A stretch of DNA of 64,000 nucleotides from Zwartia panacis (GTDB lineage: Bacteria; Pseudomonadota; Gammaproteobacteria; Burkholderiales; Burkholderiaceae_B). The number at the start of each line of letters is the position of its first letter. Position 1 is the stretch's first letter. The stretch is from positions 186,001-250,000 of the forward strand of contig NZ_JAUHHF010000004.1 in the NCBI RefSeq assembly GCF_030410395.1, in the 5' to 3' direction. The translations under genes and the position numbers were made by a program. This document shows positions 39,141 to 47,895 of this stretch, one piece after another. A model generated the notes under the pieces. It ran no database searches. It was not told where the DNA came from and saw only the letters and a program-made list of their open reading frames with translations.

Positions 39141-39452
39141 TTAATGTCTTTTCAGGGGATCGGTCGCAAGATCAGACTCGGTCTTTAGATTATTGTCTTT
39201 TGCGAAGTCGTGAACGAATTTCCAGGCAAGGGGTTCCAATTCACGCAGGCGCTCATCGATGACGATACTGCGTACGCCATCGATGACTGTAGGGACAGCG
39301 TAAGGCGAGTATGAAAGGTGTCCGCCCAGAGTACCCGCTGGCCGATAAGGGGCGAGAACACCCGCCAGGCGTTCCGCCCAATCACTCGGCCTAAAGGCGG
39401 TACCGGATTGGGTCAGACCAAAGATAATGAAATAGCGAACTTCTGATGTCAT
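39141..39452 (-). CDS. DUF3579 family protein
   Basis: A small protein of about 103 residues that matches the DUF3579 family as I remember it: YFIIFGLTQSGTAFRPSDWAERLAGVL and SYSPYAVPTVIDGVRSIVID are the core. Function is unknown. It lies divergent from argD, and DUF3579 genes are commonly found beside argF/argD in Burkholderiales. The start at MTSEVRYF is chosen over an ATG two codons earlier; either is possible. Confidence 0.78.
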   Translation of the reverse strand: MTSEVRYFIIFGLTQSGTAFRPSDWAERLAGVLAPYRPAGTLGGHLSYSPYAVPTVIDGVRSIVIDERLRELEPLAWKFVHDFAKDNNLKTESDLATDPLKRH

Positions 39453-39589
39453 GCACAACCTGTATCGCCGATTATCAGACTCAAGAACTTCTGATTCATG
39501 AGTCCCACGCCAAGATTGTATATGATTGATGTTTTACGCCCATGCAAGCGATCCCGCCTGACGGGCATTTTCACCACGGAGCCTCGGCA

Positions 39590-40768
39590 ATGACCTCTGC
39601 CATTTCAAATACGTATGCCCGTCTTCCCGTTGCCTTTACACACGGTAAAGGTGTTTGGTTATGGGACACCAACGGCCGACGTTATCTTGACGCCATGGCG
39701 GGCATTGGCGTTTCCTGCCTCGGTCATGGCCATCCGAAGCTTGTGGAGGCGATCAGCCAGCAAGCTGCCCGTTTGATCCATACCTCGAACCTTTACCAAG
39801 TTCCAGAGCAGGAAGCGCTCGCTCAAAAAATTCTTGATATCTCCGGCATGACTGAGGTGTTGTTCGGCAACAGTGGCGCCGAAGCCAACGAAGCCGCCAT
39901 CAAACTGGCCCGCTACTATGGCTACAAGAAAGGGAACACTCTGCCCACCATCATTACGATGGAGTCCTCCTGGCATGGCCGCACTTTAGGCACACTTGCC
40001 GCAACTGACAGCGAAAAGGCACGCACAGGCTTTGGTCCCCTTCCGGAAGGCTTTATCAAAGTCGCCTATAACGATCTGAACGCAATCAAGGCTGCTGGTG
40101 ATAAAGAGCCTCGTGTTGTCGCGGTACTTCTCGAAGTACTCCAAGGCGAAGGTGGAATCCGCCCCTCTGATATCACCTACATGCAAGATTTGCGCAAGCT
40201 TTGCACCGAGCGCGGCTGGCTGATGATGATTGACGAAGTCCAATCTGGCATAGGCAGAACTGGCAAATGGCTGGCGCACCAATGGGCAGACATTTTGCCC
40301 GACGTCGTTGTGCTGGCAAAAGGTCTGGGCGGCGGAGTGCCAATCGGCGCCATCGCGGCTCGCGGCCCCGCAGCCGGAGTTTTGGGACCTGGAAGTCACG
40401 GCACCACTTTTGGAGGCGGACCGCTCGTGTGTGCGGCTGGCAACGCTACGCTCAAGACTCTTGAGGATGACAAATTACTGGATCATGCTGCCAAAGTCGG
40501 CACCCATCTCAAAAACGCCCTCAAGGAAGCATTAAAAGGGGTTCCTGGCGTTCGAGAGGTTCGTGGCCAAGGCTTGATGCTTGGCATCGAGCTTGATAAG
40601 CCCTGCGGCGTTCTTGTCAGTCGCGCGCTTGAAGCCGGGCTGCTGATCAACGTCACCAGAGATCGCGTGATCCGGATGCTCCCTCCCCTGATTATTACTG
40701 AGTCCGAGGCTGACGAAATCGTCAAGATCCTCGTCCCGCTTATCAAGGCCTTTAACGCCGAGTCGTAA
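39590..40768 (+). CDS. argD: Acetylornithine aminotransferase ArgD
   Basis: A class III PLP aminotransferase that makes N-acetylornithine in arginine synthesis, and often succinyl-DAP as well. Motifs: GNSGAEANEAAIKLARYYG, MIDEVQSGIGRTG and LAKGLGGGVPIGA (PLP Lys). I start at MTSAISNTYARLPVAF, which has GGAG eight bases upstream; an ATG 16 codons earlier has no ribosome-binding site. 392 residues. It is first in argD-argF-argG. Its dual role with DapC may matter since both are present here. Confidence 0.94.
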   Translation: MTSAISNTYARLPVAFTHGKGVWLWDTNGRRYLDAMAGIGVSCLGHGHPKLVEAISQQAARLIHTSNLYQVPEQEALAQKILDISGMTEVLFGNSGAEANEAAIKLARYYGYKKGNTLPTIITMESSWHGRTLGTLAATDSEKARTGFGPLPEGFIKVAYNDLNAIKAAGDKEPRVVAVLLEVLQGEGGIRPSDITYMQDLRKLCTERGWLMMIDEVQSGIGRTGKWLAHQWADILPDVVVLAKGLGGGVPIGAIAARGPAAGVLGPGSHGTTFGGGPLVCAAGNATLKTLEDDKLLDHAAKVGTHLKNALKEALKGVPGVREVRGQGLMLGIELDKPCGVLVSRALEAGLLINVTRDRVIRMLPPLIITESEADEIVKILVPLIKAFNAES

Positions 40769-40779
40769 GCGACTGAAAA

Positions 40780-40812
40780 TGGCGCGAAGACTCAAACAGA
40801 GTCCTCGCGCCA
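40780..40812 (+). repeat. Long hairpin between argD and argF
   Basis: An inverted repeat with 13 pairs and one mismatch: TGGCGCGA-A-GACTC (40780-40793), loop AAACA, GAGTC-C-TCGCGCCA (40799-40812). There is no T tract, so it is not a normal terminator. It fills most of the 77-base argD-argF gap and may protect mRNA ends or set the ratio of the two products. Confidence 0.7.
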
Positions 40813-40845
40813 TGCCTCAGACAAGCCAACTTTATCGAGTGCAAC

Positions 40846-41787
40846 ATGTCATACGTCGCCACACCTAATGGTCCCATCAGGCATTTTCTTCAGTTTAGTG
40901 ATTTCACGCGAACAGAACTTCTTTATGTACTGGATCGTGCGCGACTGATCAAAGAAAAATTCAAACGCTACGAGCCCCACCACTCGCTGCATGATCGAAC
41001 ACTTGCCATGGTGTTTGAAAAAGCCAGCACACGCACGCGCGTTTCATTTGAAGCCGGGATGTACCAGTTGGGTGGATCCGTGATCCACCTCACAACAAAT
41101 GATTCCCAACTAGGCCGATCTGAACCGATTGAAGATACCGCTCGGGTTGTCTCACGCATGGTGGACATCGTGATGATCCGGACGTTCGAGCAGACTCGCA
41201 TTGAGCGATTTGCAGAGCACTCTCGCGTACCGGTCATTAATGGTTTAACCAATGAATTTCATCCATGCCAAATTTTGGCGGATATTTTCACTTTCATTGA
41301 AAACCGCGGCAGCATTTCCGGCAAGACTGTTGCCTGGGTGGGTGACGCCAATAATATGGCATACACCTGGCTGCAGGCTGCTGAACTCCTTGATTTTAAA
41401 TTGCATGTCTCTGCTCCCGCGGGATACAGGCTCGAAGCTTCCCGCATCGGCTCCGCGAAACCCTCGATACTGCAAGAATTCTCAGATCCTAACGAAGCTT
41501 GCCTGGGTGCTCATCTCGTGACTACCGATGTTTGGACAAGCATGGGGTATGAATCTGAGAATGAAGAGCGTAGAAAGGCTTTTGCTGATTGGTGTGTCGA
41601 CTCGGACATGATGAGTCGCGCCGCACCCGATGCCCTCTTCATGCACTGTTTGCCCGCTCACCGGGGTGAGGAAGTCACCGCTGAAGTTCTGGAAGGTCCG
41701 CAGAGCGTTGTCTGGGATGAAGCGGAAAACCGTTTGCACGTTCAAAAAGCCCTGATGGAGTTCCTCCTGCTTGGGCAAGTTAAATAA
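40846..41787 (+). CDS. argF: Ornithine carbamoyltransferase
   Basis: Anabolic ornithine carbamoyltransferase, which makes citrulline. The carbamoyl phosphate motif STRTR is at residues 61-65, HPCQILAD follows, and the ornithine-loop motif MHCLPAHRGEEV is at 266-277. Its 313 residues fit. It lies between argD and argG, so three consecutive steps of arginine synthesis are adjacent. An extended N-terminus (MSYVATPNGPIRHFLQFSD) is normal for beta-proteobacteria. Confidence 0.96.
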   Translation: MSYVATPNGPIRHFLQFSDFTRTELLYVLDRARLIKEKFKRYEPHHSLHDRTLAMVFEKASTRTRVSFEAGMYQLGGSVIHLTTNDSQLGRSEPIEDTARVVSRMVDIVMIRTFEQTRIERFAEHSRVPVINGLTNEFHPCQILADIFTFIENRGSISGKTVAWVGDANNMAYTWLQAAELLDFKLHVSAPAGYRLEASRIGSAKPSILQEFSDPNEACLGAHLVTTDVWTSMGYESENEERRKAFADWCVDSDMMSRAAPDALFMHCLPAHRGEEVTAEVLEGPQSVVWDEAENRLHVQKALMEFLLLGQVK

Positions 41788-41843
41788 TCTTTCAAGCCCG
41801 GTCAACGGGTTAAAATCTCATTTTTATACACACAGAGCAGCTC

Positions 41844-43064
41844 ATGAGCGATATTAAAAAAGTTGTTTTAGCCTACTCAGGCGGACTTGATACCTCAGTT
41901 ATTTTGAAGTGGCTTCAGGACACCTATCAGTGCGAGGTTGTCACCTTTACTGCTGATATCGGTCAGGGTGAAGAGCTCGAGCCTGCTCGTGCCAAAGCTA
42001 TTAAGTTCGGGATCAAGCCAGAACAAATTTTCATCGATGATTTGCGTGAAGAATTTGTACGCGACTTTGTCTACCCTATGTTTCGCTGCAATACAGTCTA
42101 CGAGGGCGAATATTTGCTCGGTACCTCAATTGCCCGCCCTTTGATTGCGAAACGCCAGATTGAAATCGCCCGCCAGGTTGGCGCAGATGCTGTCTCACAC
42201 GGCGCAACAGGCAAAGGAAATGATCAGGTTCGGTTTGAGCTCGGCTATTACGCTTTGGAGCCCGGCATCAAGGTGATCGCGCCCTGGCGCGAGTGGGATC
42301 TGGTTTCTCGTGAAAAGCTTCTCCAGTACGCTGAAGATGCCGGAATCGCGATCGATATGAAGCACAAGCAAGGTGGTGCCCCCTATTCCATGGATGCCAA
42401 CTTACTGCATATCAGTTTCGAGGGACGCCATCTCGAAGATCCAAAAGCCGAAGCTGAAGAGTCAATGTGGCGCTGGACAGTATCTCCTGAGGCCGCTCCG
42501 GACAAAGCCGAGTACCTCGACATCGAGTTCGAGAGAGGCGACATCGTTGGGCTCAATGGCGTACGTCTCTCACCCGCTCAGGTATTGACAAAACTCAACG
42601 AGCTTGGCGGAAAGCATGGCATTGGCCGTCTGGACTTAGTTGAAAATCGTTACGTTGGGATGAAGTCCCGCGGCTGCTATGAAACACCAGGCGGCACGAT
42701 TATGCTCAAGGCGCACCGTGCGATCGAATCAATCACTTTGGATCGCGAAGTCGCGCACCTCAAAGACGATTTGATGCCCCGTTACGCTTCCTTAATCTAT
42801 AACGGTTACTGGTGGTCTCCAGAACGTCGCGCCCTTCAGGCTCTGATTGACACGACACAGCAGGATGTCAATGGTTGGGTACGTGTCAAACTTTACAAGG
42901 GTAATGTTTACACTGTTTCGCGTGATTCCAAAGATACTCTTTTTGATCAGACGATTGCGACCTTTGATGACGACGGCGGTGCCTACAATCAGGCGGACGC
43001 GGCTGGCTTTATCAAACTCAACGCTTTGCGCATGCGTATCGAAGCGCGTGCGGGTCGGAAGTAA
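41844..43064 (+). CDS. argG: Argininosuccinate synthase
   Basis: ArgG joins citrulline and aspartate using ATP. The PP-loop is AYSGGLDTS (residues 10-18). [21 protein letters not shown] and [15 protein letters not shown] are further family signatures. The length of 406 residues is that of the type I enzyme. It follows argF by 56 bases. argH is not in the window. Confidence 0.97.
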   Translation: MSDIKKVVLAYSGGLDTSVILKWLQDTYQCEVVTFTADIGQGEELEPARAKAIKFGIKPEQIFIDDLREEFVRDFVYPMFRCNTVYEGEYLLGTSIARPLIAKRQIEIARQVGADAVSHGATGKGNDQVRFELGYYALEPGIKVIAPWREWDLVSREKLLQYAEDAGIAIDMKHKQGGAPYSMDANLLHISFEGRHLEDPKAEAEESMWRWTVSPEAAPDKAEYLDIEFERGDIVGLNGVRLSPAQVLTKLNELGGKHGIGRLDLVENRYVGMKSRGCYETPGGTIMLKAHRAIESITLDREVAHLKDDLMPRYASLIYNGYWWSPERRALQALIDTTQQDVNGWVRVKLYKGNVYTVSRDSKDTLFDQTIATFDDDGGAYNQADAAGFIKLNALRMRIEARAGRK

Positions 43065-43069
43065 ACGTT

Positions 43070-43131
43070 TAGTCAACACTTTTTAGTCAATACTTTAAAC
43101 GTGCCTCGGTCTCTTTCATGAACCGAGGTAC
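43070..43131. other. Tandem 14-mer and hairpin between argG and the sensor kinase gene
   Basis: Two direct copies of TAGTCAA(C/T)ACTTT(T/A), 14 bases each (43070-43083, 43084-43097), precede a 10-pair hairpin GTGCCTCGGT / ACCGAGGTAC (43101-43110 and 43122-43131, one G-T pair, 11-base loop). It sits between convergent genes and may end transcripts from both sides, although neither side has a clean T run. Confidence 0.5.
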
Positions 43132-43134
43132 GGT

Positions 43135-44223
43135 TTATAGTTGTAATTGACTTAAACGATCCATGCGGTTGAGTTGTGCGCCCTTTCTAAGTCCCGGGAA
43201 CAGTACAGTAATCTTGACACCGCTCATATGCGGTGTACTCACTAAATTCCACCAAGCACCATGCGCTCTGGCGATTTCTCTGACCAACGCCAAACCAAGC
43301 CCAGAACCACCCTCCATCGAATCTGAGGCACGATAGAAAGCATCGAAAACTCTGCTTTGATCATCCTCACTGATTCCACAGCCATCGTCTTCTACTGATA
43401 ATGTCGGTGGCGTCGCACTGACCAGTAAACGAATACGCGTTGCGCCTTTCGCATAACGAAGTGAATTATCAATCAGATTTCCTAAAAGCTCTCTGAGTAA
43501 AACTGGATCACCTTCGATCCAGACAGGCTGATCAGGCGCGTCCAGTTGCAACTCGATACCACGCCCCTGAGCGCGTTCAAGCCATTCCACGCCACAAGTG
43601 CGGGTCCATTCGGATAAGTCCAGTAAAACAAAATGGTCTTGAGGACGCCCTTCGGGATCCACCCTGGCGAGTAACAGCAGCTGTGTACCCATCCGAATCA
43701 TGCGATCTGTAACGGTTTTAATTCTCTCAGCGCGCTGACGAATATCAGGAGGCAGAGGTTGAGCCAACATCAGCTCGGACTCGAGTTTTAGTCCGGCCAA
43801 AGGGGTTTTAAGTTGATGCGCGGCATGACCTACAAAACGGCGTTGAGCTTCAAAGGTGTCGTTTAGTCTTTCAAACAATGCATTGGTATGCGACAGGAGC
43901 TGATCAAACTCCGTTGGCAGTCCCTTGAGCTCCATGCGCCCGAGATCTTGCGCCGATCTCTGTGAGATTTGGTCAGACAATTTCTCGACTGACGACATAC
44001 TGCGATTGACGGCATTCAGAACAACCCATATCAGCAAGATAATGAGGAATATTTCACCCACTACCATTAACCAAAAAACATCCTCCCGGTCCCAATCCGC
44101 CATTTCTAACTTATGGGAGACAATCCATGTCACGGTCTGATCCAGAAGCACCAGGGCAATGATGGGTGGCAACAACCGCATAATCAAGAGCCTGGCCATT
44201 GAGCCAGCGGGAGGAAATCTCAT
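43135..44223 (-). CDS. Two-component sensor histidine kinase with minimal periplasmic loop
   Basis: A 362-residue membrane histidine kinase. Two helices are predicted at about 11-35 and 50-71 with only about 14 residues between them, then a HAMP-like linker, the H box GHAAHQLKTPLAGLK (His136), the N box (LLGNLIDNSLRYAKG), the G1 box DDGCGISEDD and G2 GSGLGLALVREIA. It resembles the TctE/QseC group in the kinase core but lacks their periplasmic sensor domain, so it may sense within the membrane or through a partner. The response regulator gene is 46 bases upstream on the same strand. Confidence 0.9.
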   Translation of the reverse strand: MRFPPAGSMARLLIMRLLPPIIALVLLDQTVTWIVSHKLEMADWDREDVFWLMVVGEIFLIILLIWVVLNAVNRSMSSVEKLSDQISQRSAQDLGRMELKGLPTEFDQLLSHTNALFERLNDTFEAQRRFVGHAAHQLKTPLAGLKLESELMLAQPLPPDIRQRAERIKTVTDRMIRMGTQLLLLARVDPEGRPQDHFVLLDLSEWTRTCGVEWLERAQGRGIELQLDAPDQPVWIEGDPVLLRELLGNLIDNSLRYAKGATRIRLLVSATPPTLSVEDDGCGISEDDQSRVFDAFYRASDSMEGGSGLGLALVREIARAHGAWWNLVSTPHMSGVKITVLFPGLRKGAQLNRMDRLSQLQL

Positions 44224-44269
44224 GGATCACACCCGAGTTGCATGATCAAGGAGATCGTACATATGCATA

Positions 44270-44944
44270 TCAAGCGCTCTCTTCAAGCTCGAGCATGTAG
44301 CCAAAACCACGAACTGTCTTGATAGCAACGCCCCTTCCCTCGAGTCTTTTACGAAGGCGGTATACATAGACCTCCACAGCGTTTTCGCTAAAGTCAGCAT
44401 CCATCGCTGAAAGTGCCTGGGTAATTTGCTGTTTAGTGACGACCTTGCTTGCACGCGATAACAGTATCTCGAGCACGGACATCTCCCGTACAGAGACTGT
44501 TAATAACTCTCCCGCCACGCGCAGCTCACGATGCACGGTATCAAAGCTGATCGACCCAAACTCAATGACCGGAATAACAGTGCCCAGATGTCTTCGCGCA
44601 AATGCGCGCACGCGAGCGGCCAACTCGTCGAGCTCAAAGGGTTTTGACAAATAGTCATCCGCACCCGCATCAAGACCGGCCACACGATCGGCCAAGGCAT
44701 CACGTGCCGTCAATACGAGAACGGGAATCTGGCTACCTTGCTGCCGAAAGGTTCTGAGCACCTCCAAACCATCCATATCGGGAAGATTCAGATCTAGGAC
44801 AACTAAGTCGTAGGTGTAGTTTTTAATAGCCAGCAAGGCCCTTTGCCCTTCGGCGAGCCAGTCAACTGCATAGCCTTGGCCTGTCAAAAACTCTTGCAGG
44901 GCACGACCTAGCGTTGGATCATCCTCAATCAACAAAACTCTCAT
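44270..44944 (-). CDS. OmpR/TctD-family response regulator
   Basis: The 224-residue protein has a receiver domain with acidic pair D8/D9, phosphorylation site D51 in VVLDLNLPDMDG, Thr in VLTARDA and K101 in YLSKPF. The C-terminal half is a winged helix (VREMSVLEILLSRASKVVTKQQ) of the OmpR type. It pairs with the kinase downstream. Targets are unknown. An inverted repeat lies upstream at 44991-45020. Neither the arginine genes nor the tRNA region tells what it controls. Confidence 0.92.
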   Translation of the reverse strand: MRVLLIEDDPTLGRALQEFLTGQGYAVDWLAEGQRALLAIKNYTYDLVVLDLNLPDMDGLEVLRTFRQQGSQIPVLVLTARDALADRVAGLDAGADDYLSKPFELDELAARVRAFARRHLGTVIPVIEFGSISFDTVHRELRVAGELLTVSVREMSVLEILLSRASKVVTKQQITQALSAMDADFSENAVEVYVYRLRKRLEGRGVAIKTVRGFGYMLELEESA

Positions 44945-44990
44945 AGGATAAATATTACTCTTTATGAGAAAAAATGAACGATCGCCAGGC

Positions 44991-45020
44991 TTAAATAGAC
45001 AGGAAAACTGTTCTATTTAA
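44991..45020. repeat. Inverted repeat upstream of the response regulator gene
   Basis: TTAAATAGACAG (44991-45002), GAAAA, CTGTTCTATTTAA (45008-45020): twelve pairs with a single bulged T. It lies 47-76 bases before the response regulator start, in the 160-base gap up to tRNA-Val. It could be an operator for that gene or the end of the tRNA transcript; there is no T run. Confidence 0.5.
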
Positions 45021-45104
45021 TGCTTATTAGAGAACTCGTGGGGTAGATGCTCGATATGAGCTTGATATGCGTGAGGGATAATTGATGGGTACAGCTGCTG
45101 TGAT

Positions 45105-45180
45105 TGGTGGGTGCTACAGGGGTCGAACCTGTGACCTACGCCTTGTAAGGGCGCCGCTCTACCAACTGAGCTAAGCACCC
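45105..45180 (-). tRNA. tRNA-Val (anticodon UAC)
   Basis: On the minus strand: acceptor GGGTGCT, D arm TAGCTCAGTTGGTAGAGC, anticodon stem GCGCC/GGCGT with loop CTTACAA (anticodon TAC), T arm CAGGTTCGACCCCTG and encoded CCA (45105-45107). It lies after hupB, separated by the hupB terminator, the common hupB-tRNA-Val arrangement in beta-proteobacteria. Confidence 0.96.
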
Positions 45181-45228
45181 ATGGATTGCGAAAATCTTTG
45201 CAACAAACAACTCAGGGGCCAACACAGC

Positions 45229-45266
45229 TAAAAAAACAAATGCGGTTCGCATTATAGCGAACCGCA
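45229..45266 (-). terminator. Terminator of hupB
   Basis: A perfect 10-pair hairpin TGCGGTTCGC (45241-45250) / GCGAACCGCA (45257-45266) with loop ATTATA. On the minus strand it is followed by TTTGTTTTTTT. On the plus strand CATTTTT follows, so it may act both ways. It separates hupB from tRNA-Val. Confidence 0.85.
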
Positions 45267-45293
45267 CATTTTTGGCAACTCGAAAGATGAGTA

Positions 45294-45566
45294 TTAGTTG
45301 ACTGCGTCTTTCAGAGCTTTACCAGGACGGAACTTAGGCACTTTGGCTTTTTTGATCTTAATCGCTTCGCCAGTACGTGGGTTACGACCTGTACGAGCAG
45401 CGCGGGCTGTCACAGCAAAAGTGCCGAAACCGACGAGAGTCACAGTGCCGCCCTTTTTGAGCGTTGTCTTGACAGCGGCAATCATTGCATCGAGTGAACG
45501 ACCAGCAGCGGCCTTAGAAATGTCAGCCTTAGTGGCGATGTGATCGATCAATTCGGTTTTGTTCAT
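45294..45566 (-). CDS. hupB: DNA-binding protein HU (beta type)
   Basis: A 90-residue histone-like protein that bends DNA. The start [27 protein letters not shown] and the DNA-binding arm [21 protein letters not shown] with [12 protein letters not shown] at the end are those of HU rather than IHF. A perfect -35 promoter lies upstream and a strong terminator downstream, so it is monocistronic. Confidence 0.96.
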   Translation of the reverse strand: MNKTELIDHIATKADISKAAAGRSLDAMIAAVKTTLKKGGTVTLVGFGTFAVTARAARTGRNPRTGEAIKIKKAKVPKFRPGKALKDAVN

Positions 45567-45665
45567 ATTAGAGATACCTCTAGTGGTGTTAAAAAAAGCC
45601 AGATGTTTTTTCTCATCTGTGCCAGATCATTTCAGTGCAATTCAACTGCAACAGCACATGCCAAC

Positions 45666-45694
45666 ATTAAGCCTCGTGACGCTGCGGCTGTCAA
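45666..45694 (-). promoter_or_regulatory. hupB promoter
   Basis: On the minus strand TTGACA (45694-45689), a 17-base spacer, and CTTAAT (45671-45666), about 100 bases before the hupB start. The rest of the 276-base gap between hupB and the next gene holds a short inverted repeat (CAGATG/CATCTG at about 45602-45621) but nothing else I can support. Confidence 0.6.
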
Positions 45695-45842
45695 GAAAAA
45701 ATCACCGTATCAGCCGCAAATTACTTGAATGTAAGAAAATGAAAGAATTTTGTGAAGCTAAGCCACACTCTTCACAATCAACGCTGGCAACAAATAAAAA
45801 AATGCGTTAAAAGCACGTCGATTTCAACACGATCGCTGGGAA

Positions 45843-47084
45843 TTATTTTTGACATTTGTCAAAAGCTTGGGCGAAATCAGCTAGAAGATCCGCCTCATCC
45901 TCGATCCCCACTGACAAACGAATCAAGCCCTCGCCAATCCCCATTTGCGCGCGCAAAGCAGGCCCCATTTCATAATAAATGGTTTGTGCCGCAGGCAGCG
46001 CCAAACTACGCGTATCGCCAACATGGGTTGCCAAAATCACTACCTCCAGATGATTCAAGAAGTCAAATGAATCAATTCCCTCGGCAAGCTCAAATGCTAT
46101 CAGATTTCCGAATCCGCCCTTGAAAAGTTTTTGCGCGCGGGCATGCTGAGGATGCGAAGCCAACCCTGGATAAGCAACCCTTGAAACCCCTGGATGCTTG
46201 GATAAAAAGAGCGCTAGTGCCTGGGCATTTGTGCAAATTTTGCTCAGGCGCAAAGAAAGTGTTTCAGCGCCAACCGCAATCCTGTGCGCCGCGTCGGCAG
46301 AAAGCGTGGCGCCCATGTCACGCAAACCTTTTTTCTTAATTTGCGTCAGACCCCAACCAGAAGCTGCACCCTTTTTATAGACATCCAGAATATTGGGATA
46401 CTTTGTCCAGTCGAATAAACCCGTATCGGTCAAAGATCCTCCCAAAGCATGCGCATGTCCACCGATATGCTTGGAAAGAGAATTCATCACAAATGTTGCA
46501 CCGACGGTCTTAGGTCTGAAAAGCCAGGGCGATGTCAGAGTATTGTCCACCACATACACTAACCCACGCTCGGCGCAGAGCGCGCCAATTGCCTCGAGAT
46601 CTGCAATTTGTGTGCCGGGATTGGCGATCGTTTCCGTAAAAACCATGCGAGTGTTCGGACGAACAGCTGCCGCAACGGCCGTAATATCGGTTGGATCGAC
46701 CAGTGTCAATTCAATACCTAGCAGCTCGAGTGTGCCGAAAAGACTATTGGTATTACCAAAAATAAACTGACTGGAAATGAGATGATCCCCGGCCTTGAGC
46801 AAGGTGGTGAACAATGCGGCTAATGCGCCCATACCCGTAGCGAATGTTAAGCTCGCCACACCGTCTTCCATCACAGTGATCTTCTTCTCAAGGGCATCAG
46901 TCGTGGGAGTCCCTTGGCGCGCGTAGGTATAGCCGGGTTTTCCCTGAAAAACGGCGGCAAGTTCTCGGGAGTCCGGATAGGCGTATTGAGAAGAGGTATG
47001 GATCGGCTTGTGCACCGCACCATGCTCAACGGATAGTCGGCGATCGCCGTGCAAAATGTTCGTGGTAAATCCGTGCTTTGCCAT
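45843..47084 (-). CDS. Cys/Met metabolism PLP enzyme (cystathionine gamma-synthase / O-succinyl- or O-acetylhomoserine sulfhydrylase family)
   Basis: A fold-type I PLP enzyme of the gamma-family, 413 residues. The PLP lysine is K205 in NSLSKHIGGHAHALGG; YARQGTPTTDALEKKI and VVDNTLTSPWLFRP are family motifs. I start at MAKHGFTTNILHGDRR; a TTG five codons earlier is unlikely. It may be a sulfhydrylase (MetZ-like), cystathionine gamma-synthase or methionine gamma-lyase; sequence alone does not decide. A second, MetY-like member lies at the right edge of the window. Confidence 0.85.
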   Translation of the reverse strand: MAKHGFTTNILHGDRRLSVEHGAVHKPIHTSSQYAYPDSRELAAVFQGKPGYTYARQGTPTTDALEKKITVMEDGVASLTFATGMGALAALFTTLLKAGDHLISSQFIFGNTNSLFGTLELLGIELTLVDPTDITAVAAAVRPNTRMVFTETIANPGTQIADLEAIGALCAERGLVYVVDNTLTSPWLFRPKTVGATFVMNSLSKHIGGHAHALGGSLTDTGLFDWTKYPNILDVYKKGAASGWGLTQIKKKGLRDMGATLSADAAHRIAVGAETLSLRLSKICTNAQALALFLSKHPGVSRVAYPGLASHPQHARAQKLFKGGFGNLIAFELAEGIDSFDFLNHLEVVILATHVGDTRSLALPAAQTIYYEMGPALRAQMGIGEGLIRLSVGIEDEADLLADFAQAFDKCQK

Positions 47085-47144
47085 AAAAATACTCAACAAA
47101 AGGCTATGAAATAAAACAATAGTTTAGTAGATGACTTTTACCGA

Positions 47145-47888
47145 TTACTTGAGGCAACGCTGCCTGACTGTTTCATACAAGCAAATCGCCGTCGCGACAC
47201 TCACATTCAAACTCTCGACGCTACCAAGCATCGGAATGTGCACCAACTCATCGCAAGTTTCACGCGTTAAACGGCGCATGCCCTCACCCTCGGCTCCCAT
47301 CACCCAGCCCATCGAGCGCTTTCCTTGAATTTGATGAATGCCCTCGGAAGCTTGATCATCTGTACCCACTAGCCAGATGTCGCGATCTTTCAACTCGCGC
47401 ATCGTGCGCGCGAGGTTCGTCACCATGATGTATGGAACAGACTCTGCCGCCCCGCAGGCAACACGTTGGACCGTTGTGTTTAAGCCAACCGCGCGATCCC
47501 TGGGAGCCACAACGGCATGCACACCTGCCGCATCCGCCGTTCTCAAACAAGCTCCCAAATTATGGGGATCGGTCACACCATCCAAAATCAACAGAAGCGC
47601 GGGTCCCTCGACGCCATCCAAAACCTCGTCCAGGTCATCTGCCAGTTTGCGTGCATCCGCGACAGCAACCACTCCCTGATGGCGCGCACCTCCAGAAAGC
47701 CCGTCGAGTCGGTCCGCGCCGACCAAATGCACAGGGCGCCCCGCCTTGCCCACCTGATCAATGAGCGACTGCATGCGCTTGTCTTTGCGTTGCGCTTCTA
47801 CGTAAACCTCTCTGATCGTTTCAGGCGCCTGTCGAAGCCTAGCGATCACCGCGTGAAAACCCGCGAGCATTTGTGTTGCTGCCATCAA
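47145..47888 (-). CDS. rlmB: 23S rRNA 2'-O-ribose G2251 methyltransferase RlmB
   Basis: A SpoU/TrmH-family methyltransferase with a trefoil knot. N-terminal L30e-like RNA-binding domain ([13 protein letters not shown], about 1-85), then motif 1 [19 protein letters not shown], motif 2 [13 protein letters not shown] and motif 3 [16 protein letters not shown]. At 247 residues it has the length of RlmB. It lies seven bases after rnr, the conserved rnr-rlmB pair. Confidence 0.95.
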   Translation of the reverse strand: MMAATQMLAGFHAVIARLRQAPETIREVYVEAQRKDKRMQSLIDQVGKAGRPVHLVGADRLDGLSGGARHQGVVAVADARKLADDLDEVLDGVEGPALLLILDGVTDPHNLGACLRTADAAGVHAVVAPRDRAVGLNTTVQRVACGAAESVPYIMVTNLARTMRELKDRDIWLVGTDDQASEGIHQIQGKRSMGWVMGAEGEGMRRLTRETCDELVHIPMLGSVESLNVSVATAICLYETVRQRCLK

Positions 47889-47895
47889 TCAATTC

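Noticed and set aside
47085-47144. SAM riboswitch before the Cys/Met PLP enzyme
   Set aside because: The gap between it and rlmB is about 60 bases and contains no recognisable SAM riboswitch core.
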